Shown here: positions 52,201 to 61,200 of the stretch, piece by piece | Layout: each line of letters begins with the position of its first letter | Numbering within the stretch: position 1 is the first letter of the stretch | Assembly (NCBI GenBank): GCA_014773175.1 | Contig: VXCM01003297.1 | Span: 1 to 64,000, forward strand | DNA from: Lucifuga dentata | Lineage: Eukaryota > Chordata > Actinopteri > Ophidiiformes > Bythitidae | Reading direction: 5' to 3' | DNA length: 64,000 nucleotides | Made by a program: the position numbers and the translations under genes | Notes under the pieces: model-generated | The model's input: the letters and a program-made list of their open reading frames with translations, nothing else | What the model was told of the DNA's origin: nothing | The model's database searches: none

Positions 52201-55200
52201 GGTGAGTTACAATGCCCTGTCAGATCATAAATAAGAATGGAATTAATTAAGGATTTTACCACAGAGCTCAATCCCGCCTCTGATATGCCTTTTTTTTCTC
52301 ACCTCTCCCACAGCCTGCAGAGAGCTCATTTCATTTTGAAATACACGTGAAAAAGAGACCATCAGCTCACCAAGCATAGAGGTTCAAATTAATATCTGTT
52401 TCACCAGAGGCGCTGCAAAAGATTTACACCCGACTTGACACGTTTTGAAATCCCATATTGTGTACAGGAGGTCTTCCATCATCAAGGTGTCTGCTTAACA
52501 ATGGCACCACAAGTAAATTAGAGTGTACCTTGGGGGGTGCACGAAAGCTCTTAGTATGGGTATTAGAAAAGCAGACGTTTGGACGTTATAAAAAGAAATG
52601 GGAGTAAATGACTTCTGTGATAACACAATAAATGATTTATGACTACAGCTCCAGGCCTCTGTTGGTGGCAAAATGCACTGTGAAGATCAATGAGCGACTT
52701 CCAGAAGCTATCTAAACAAGTATCAAGTTCCTTAATGCTTTGTGATGATTGCCTTTTATGCTAAAGAAACTTCACACTGTAATAACTTCACATAACTCTG
52801 CAAAGAGATATATGTTGGCTGAAAGGAATACTTAAGCAAAATTACAAATGTGTTTAAGGGTAAGTCTTTGAAAACAATGTCAACAGCAAATGGAATGATT
52901 CAGCTTAATGCACAGACAATGATAGCAGACGCTGGGTATCTATCCAATTATGCAGTGAAATTACATTTGGAGGCACTCAGGTAGAACAGAGAGAGTGGAT
53001 TGGGTGTTTGTGCAGAGGAGAAATATTAGCAGGAAGAATATGGAGACAAACACATCAACCTCCTTGTGGGATGCATGGACTTGTAAGGGACAAACAGCGC
53101 CATGAAGAGCAAGTACCTTTACATGTTCTGCATTTGTTTGTTCCTGTTGGGTAATTCACTATGTTGTAGCAGACCTAAACATCCCATTTTACTCAAACAC
53201 AGGCTATTTAGATAACGAGGGCCAGGGATTGGAGCTCATTTGTTTTGTCTATATCGCTCTCTTTTTACAGAACATAATTCACTTTAAACATGCACATGTT
53301 GCCTTTTTATTGCATGCTTGTGACGTAAGTCGCACTTAAGGTTCTGAATATGAGGGGGTGCAAGAAAAGCTCCGGAAATTAGCTTGTCTGTTGAGGATCA
53401 ATGGTAAGCATCACCATTTGCACTAAATTAAGAGTCTTCAGTGTTTAAACATCTATTAGAATAAATGGAGACTACTTACATTACTGCTGCCCATTTTCTA
53501 TAGTATACGATAAGTTCTCCAATTGATTTCCTACATTGCAGGCAGCCACTGGTTTCAGTTCATGTATGAAAACCAGCTTGCGAACACTTGAGACTTACTG
53601 GACAGTGGTAATTCATCAAAGCAAGCATTTAGTCTACATAATGTTTCTGTCTAAACTACTGTAATGGCAATGTGGTTGCTCTGAAATCTCTGAAAATGTT
53701 GTTGGTGTGTTCAAGTGCTTTCAGAAATTCCCATTATCATTTTATTGACAGCTATATTTGTATGTTGGTTGTCAGTATAGCTATGCTAGCAGTGATGATT
53801 CAGTTATTCTAACTGTACGCTAAAAGTGCATTAAAATAACAATCAGACCAAAAAAATTAAATAACACATTGGAAAAAAGTTAGTTTCTCTAAATTTTCTT
53901 ACTGTATCTCAATTGGAAGACATCAATAACGGCTGTTTGAAATGTAGGAAATCAATGCAATGAACGGTGGTAATGCATATGGGGTCTAGCAAAGAGAAGT
54001 CCTGTATAGACTTACACCAACCCAGACTGATCATACAGTTGGTCTACCGAATCAAATGGTGATAAATAGCTTTTTAAAATTTTAATTATTTTCAGTATTC
54101 TAATTTGAGTAATCAAACATTTTTTTGTGGATATTGTTATATCATTGCCGGTAAAAATTGGAATGTCAGTGCGGACAGTGTTGAGATGTTTTGAGATGCT
54201 GTGTCTATCTCAAAGTGAATTTGGGGCAATTTAGATGTCAAATACAAGTTAAACATAGACATGTCAACACATATATCCATGACAACATTTACAAAAACAA
54301 GTTATGATTTGGCTATCTTAAATAGGAAAATATTAGTTTAGTGGCAGTCAAAGAATTTGAATTTGATTGCCACTTGATTGCCATTTGATTGCTAATAGAC
54401 TTAAGCTTAGTTTTGCCTATAATTCATCACAGGTTTTGAATAATTGTATCAATAATTCATTCGTCAAAAACATGTAAAATGTTCTTCGTCCCTGTTTCTA
54501 GATCAACCGATTATGGAAGCACCTACATCAAACTCAATGACAAAGTGGGTTCAAGAACGGTTTTAAGTTACTTGTATGTCTGCCCCACCAACAAACAGAA
54601 GGTCAGCAATTTCTCTTTTTCTTTTGTTTCTCTATCTGATCTCTTATAAGCTTTGGCCCGACGTCAAATTACTATTTTGAAAACTGCTATGAAATGAGAG
54701 TATCTCTCCCTCTCTCTCTAATGCCGTATCCCTCCTCTGGCCCCTTGTACTTTAGATAATGATGCTTAGCGACCCAGAGGTAGAGAGCGCTGTTCTCATC
54801 AGCTCAGATGAAGGGGCGAGTTTTGAGAAGCATAACATTAACTTCAACATTTTGAGCCTGCTCTTCCACCCTTCGCAGGAGAACTGGATACTGGCTTACA
54901 GTCATGACAGCAAGGTAGAAAAGAACCCTGAATAAACCTTTAGTACATAATCTGTTCATTTTTGTTGTTTTCTAAATGTAATATGTGTTGGCTTTATTTT
55001 ATTTTATTTTATTTTATTTATTGCAGCTGTACAGTTCAATGGACTTTGGAAGGAAATGGCAGCTTGTTCATGACAACGTGATGCCAGGGCGATTCTACTG
55101 GTATGATTATTTTTAATTTATTTTGCACTATGATTGATTGGAATTTGCATAATGATAGTGTTTGTGACCCTTACGCTGTCAAAAGGATCCAGCGATCTCT

Positions 55201-58200
55201 TGTCAAACACAGATCTTTCCATGGCAGTCAACCATAAAACTGCTCAAGCTGATTATATCCACGTCACGTCCTGAATGAAAATTGTGCTCCTTTTTCTATC
55301 ATACAAATATGACATGCTGTTTTTGTTGTCGCTGTCATTTGGTAATCTCAACTGCTTGGGCACAAGGCAGTGAGTATTGATGAGAGCCCGTTTATCCCTG
55401 TTTGATATGGTGTGTGTCAAATTCAAGTGTGTATTTTAGCTGGGAAAGAAAGGACATTGGTTGGAGGACACCCGCTCCACATGCGTGAACAGCGAGACAT
55501 TTGATAAATAAGAACAGCACAGCGGGCGTAGTGGCATCTGAGACTATGAATTATTTGTCCTTTTGAAAGCCATTCCTTTACACCCAGTGTTTCAAATTCT
55601 TATTTTCAAGCCAATATTTCAATGATTTACAATTTCATAATATCATTTTTTATGCCACAGATCCCCCCCNCCCCCCCCCCAATGACTTTAATTGAGAGTA
55701 ATTGTCACCAGTGGCTTAGATTGTGCGCTGACTAACTTAGAGGGGATAAAAGCATTCTGTATTGTAATATTTAACATAATATGGCTTTCAATTCAACCTG
55801 GCATCGACCCTTTTCCTCCCTTGTTTTACTTGTTCTTCTTATGCCCCTCCTCCTTATCCTCTTTCTGCTCCTCTCCATCTTTCCTGCTCTCCCTGCTATA
55901 AGGGCGGTAATGGGACTGGACAAAGAATCAGATGTGGTCCACATTGAGACGCGCATTGCCAAAGGCCGTGAGTACTCCACTCCAGTTTGCCCCAGCAAGA
56001 CCCACAGGACCCTTTGCCTCTCATTTAGAGCGAGGTCACTAGGAAGAGGAGACCTGTTCTGCTGTTGAAATTGGTCCCTGCTGTCTGGTAAAGCAGAATA
56101 GGTGGAATAGGTGTCTCCTGACAAAAATGGAGAATTTTAGTGGGTTGATCGATATTTCTTTTCCCTAATCTCTCCCTCATGTCTCATAGACAAACCTCGA
56201 CTCCTTGCTTCAAAACAGCATATTTTGTCAGAGCATTTACAGGGTTTTCCTGCATTGAAAAAAATAACACAGATTTCCTTTTGTTGTGGGCAAAGCTGTA
56301 CCTGAATTTGCATAAAAAGTCTTCTTGTCTCACATAATCACATTCTGAACCACAAAGCACTCAAACGTTGCATGCGTCCACCTGCACAGTTATCTATGTT
56401 TGATATTTTAATCATAAAAAGTTAAATGTTTTATCATCAAAATATACATAGTGGTAGCTCTTGCTGACTGGCTGATGGCAACCATGATTACCTGGATACT
56501 TCCTGGGAAAACTAGAGCTTTGTCCCAGCACTAACTGTAAAATTTGAAGCCAATCAAGTTGTCCATCAAGAAAACAAAGTTATGGCAATTTAAATTCATC
56601 GTGTTACTGTGCCACCTATAGACCAAATGCCATCAATTTGTAAGCAATTATTCAGAGCTGCTATGTGCACATCATAAATTTGGTCACAAAATGGTTGCAA
56701 AATGTGTTCAGCAATTATGCCAGTTTATATATTAAACATGCCTACATGAATCTGGGAACCAAATACTGCAGATTAAAAAAAAAAAAAAAAAAAAAGAACT
56801 GACAAATAACATTTTCCAGGTTCATTCAAAGCATTATCTTCAAAATTTGGTGAAGACAGAACAACATTTTTTATCTGCAGTAGCTTAATTGTCCTTCAGG
56901 TTTAATTGAAATCTGTAAAATAACCTTAGAAACTGGACTGAAAAATATAACCACCTTAGTTGAAGTATTTTAGTTTTTAGTGTGTCTAATGGTGTGATAT
57001 AAGAGCTTCTACTGTATTTGTCTTTGCAAAATTAAGAATCTGGTCAACTAATTTGGGTTGTAAAGGGATATACTGTCCAGAATTGATGGTTAGTACATAT
57101 TTTAGTATTAATTTCAACAGTTAACTTTAAAGTTGTTCCAGAACTGTGAGCGTAAAGTACATTTAGCATATAGAGTGGATACAGAGGATTGTTTGAAGAC
57201 ATGTTGGTAATTTACTGCTGATTGATTTCCTTTTGCCTTTTTCCAGGTGCTCAGTACGTTAAATGCCGAGCCCAACGGTGCGCAGAAGCCAACAGGCAGT
57301 ACCTCTTTCCTGGTCATGTAGACACTAACTCCCTGGTTGTGCAGGACGAATATGTTTTCACCCAGGTTTGCATAATAATACATTACTTTTTCTTGCATTC
57401 TTAAGCCAATGCTTTGTTGAATTAAATTAGTTGTTTGCATCTTTTCACACAAATGCTGCTATCTTGGAGCTTTGAGCTCTTTCTTTCTCTTTTTTTTTTT
57501 TTTTTTTTTTTGTGCTTCCAATTCATGCTTTTCCATCAAAACTCACATAATGGCTTTCCCCAACACACCTGTTCCCCACTGGCCCAATGTGTGTTTTGAT
57601 TATGTTTTGTCTTGTTCATATCAAGGCACGTTCATACTCCATTCCAGAAAAATGTGTTTGCTAGCTGAGAGTACACAGCAAAGCAACTGTGAATAGACAG
57701 GTTGGTGTCCTTATTACTATTCACACTGACTTTGACTCCCATTAGACAGCGGCAGTCCGGGTCATTAATAGAGATTTAATTTTCAAATGTCCTCCACTGT
57801 CATTGATTTCTGTCCGCAGTTAAGTAGTTTTCTCTCGGTTGGTCAGGCTGTGTGGTTTGCACTGTTAAATGTTATAATCCAAATATATTTGAGGGAGTAA
57901 AATCAAGGTTTGAAGATGCGGCACACTTTCATTTTGAATAAATGTCACTAAATGTTTGCTTCTTAATCTTTTGAATTATCATGGAGTAACAGCAGAAGTG
58001 ACCAAGTTTCCCTTTCAACACATCCACAGACTTGATTGGGAAAAAAATGGCTGGAAAAATCTCAGCATGATTCAATAAAACGCTAAAATCATACGTAGTT
58101 GAAAAGAGATCGACCGGTGGGCAGAGAGACATGAGGAAGATGATGGCGAAAATAACTGGACACTGTCTGCACGAAGCTGGGGCTGCACAGATGACTTTCT

Positions 58201-61200
58201 TGTGACTTTCATTGCTTTGGGCAGTTGGATTTAACTTGACAAAGAGTAATGAGGTTATCGATTGGGCTACAACGAAATAAGCAGTCTTCCACACCTCCAA
58301 AGTCTCTTGGGAGAGAAGGAACAGCCAAGTGCAACATCCTCAAAAATGTGGCCTGGGAAAATGCAGCTCATTGATTTTCGATAGATTATTCCATTAGAGC
58401 CCTAATGTAGTATGTTGGGGGACAAACACCATCCTTCTAGTTGATTAGAAAATAAGCAATCAAATAGTGCTGCTCTGCCTGTAAGTGGATGGGAAAGAGG
58501 TAGTGCATTAAGATCTTCAGGATGCACTGTAGATAAAGCCAACGCAATTTTCAATGCCTCTTAATTGTAGACTAATTGAGATAATGATAATAAATTTTTT
58601 CCTTGTAATTTTAAACTGCTTTTCACACTACAGAGAGTTTTATCAGTCAACCATGCAGTGTGAATTACTATGCTTCAGTGAGGACATTGGCAAATGCTTT
58701 CATATATGTTTGGCAAATACTCTCATTCCGTTTTCTTTAGATATTCATTATTCATACTCATGTCACAAAACAAATGAAAATGTAAAAATAAAAAAAGTAA
58801 GTCGCATTAATTGGAACGATTAAAGTGTTGTTTTCTGTATTTCTGAGACTCCAATTTTCTAAAAAAAAAAAAAAAAAAAAAGGGTATACACACAATTGAC
58901 AAAGGTTCTTTGACTTCACTGAAAGGTAACCAAATCAGGACAGGCCAGCTACTTTGTGTCCTACATGAGAGAATCCTTCAAGCGGATGAAATTACCTAAA
59001 TACTGTCTACCTAAGGTAAGCACCGAAGACACAAAATGACCCTAAGATAATAACAGTTGTATTATCACAAAGGAAAGTGGTGCTTGTTTTTGTTCTAAAT
59101 TGCTTTTTCGTGGTGGTATAACAATGTTCTTTTGTTGAAAAAAGCCACCATTTATTAAATAGCATCTCAGCTATAGATGGCCTCTTTTTTGCTTGCACCT
59201 GTTATTCTCTCTCTTTCTCTCTCTCTCTCGCTCTCTCGCTCGTTCTCCAGGACATGCATATTATCAGTACAGATGAGAAGCAGGTATTTGCTGCAGTCCA
59301 AGAGTGGAATCAGAACAACACTTACAGTCTGTATATCTCAGACTCCCCTGGGGTCTACTTTACCCTTTCATTAGAAAATCTGAGAACCAGCAGAGGACCC
59401 GCTGGCAACCTTCTGGTCGATTTTTATAAGGTGCATAGTTAATCCTGTACACAGGCTTCTGCTGTCATTGCACAACTAATGCAAAAAAAAAAAAAAAAAA
59501 AAAAATCTATCTTAACTAATTTTTAGTTCAGTCCTAAATGTCATATTTTATTATTCTCTGTGTTTTAGAATACAGGACATACAATATTTAAAAAAGGGGA
59601 CATATTATGCAGATTTCATTTAGGGGTCTATTTTGAAACCTTTGCAATGCTTTGCTGTGCAAAAAACAACATTGGTCCACTTTTACTTTGCCTTGCTGCT
59701 GCACCACTATGAACACCGAGTGAAAACTGGATGTTTTTGGTACTGTCTGGACTGGGAAACACGGATTGAACGCTTATACTTTGAGGGTCTGTCTGTGTTC
59801 AAATGTTAACATAAACATGTTACAGAAGTAAAGTGCAAATCATAAAAAGCTTTCAGTGCAATTCAGGATCTATGGTTTGGCAGCTTTGGTCAACACAAAA
59901 CTCCCTATTACACAAAATGAGGAGGGAAAAAAAAGCATAATACGTCCCCTTTAAGAATTTTCAGAATCAAGTTACATTGTCTCACCTCAGTAATCTGCTT
60001 TATTTAGCATTGTTTCAAAGTACTTGACAAAGACTGAAATAATCAGATTTTTTAAAACTTTTCAAAATGTTTTTTTTGAAAGAAAACTTCTAGACATCCA
60101 TTAAAGAAAAAAAAATACTTAACATGGAGATTTTTTTTTTTTTTTTTCTGTGTTCCAGTTATTACTTGTAGTTCATTACTAAGTATTTGCTATTTTACAA
60201 AGTAAAAATTGTCATAGTTAAGGAATGATGAATATGTTTTTATGTCAAGCTGATCAGGCACATACTATCTAAAACTACCACAATGTATAAAGCTGCTAGT
60301 TTTTTGTTTTTTTTTTTTCTTTCTGCTTTCCTTGTAGGTTGAGGGCATAAATGGCATGTATCTAGCCAACAAACTTGTGGATCATCAAGTCAAGACTTTT
60401 ATCACATACAACAAGGGGCAAACATGGGCCCTGTTGCCAGCTCCTACCATGGATGTGGCTGGAAATAACCTTCACTGTGTGCTGGTGAGCTTAAGCCTTT
60501 GGGCTGAAATGAATGTTCTTTTTCATGGAAATGAAACTTCTGTCATGTATTGTTAATCAAACGTTTCAAGCTCATCAGTGAGCTTTGCAATATTCTTTGA
60601 TTCAGAGCCATATTTATACAAGGCCAGGTGCCAGCATTAGCATCGGTCTGCCTCTTTAGCTTCCTAAATGGCCAAAGAAATGCTTGGCTGGAGGATTCTT
60701 ATTTAAAGGTCTGTGTTTTAGTGTATGGCACCGAGTGTCATCACGTTTAGTTTCAGAGGTCCAGACTTTCCATTAACCTTAGTGATTTCAATTTACTACC
60801 AGCAGTCACTGTTAGCATTGGAGTAATGAGTGTTAGATTACACTGAATTAAAGTAAGTGGCTCATATTGTTACTCAGCAGACATGTTTGATATTTACCTG
60901 TGCTAAGCTAATCCACAGGTTTCAGAGAATGTTGAATGTATCTCGCTCAGTTAATAATGGACCACAAAGTTTCTCAATGTCATGCAAATGACCATTATCC
61001 TCTTGTCCTCTTTTTGCTCCCTCCAACCTCAGCTGTTTGCAAACCTTATTGATATTTTTCTAAGTGCTTGAGTCTCAGCTTTGAGTTAAAATGATTTGAA
61101 TCAATTTGCCAGATTTATCAGTGCATCTATGTGAATTTTAATTACATGCTTTGTTTGCTTTTGAATGAAACAATTCAAATGCCCTCTTTGTCCTTTCCAG

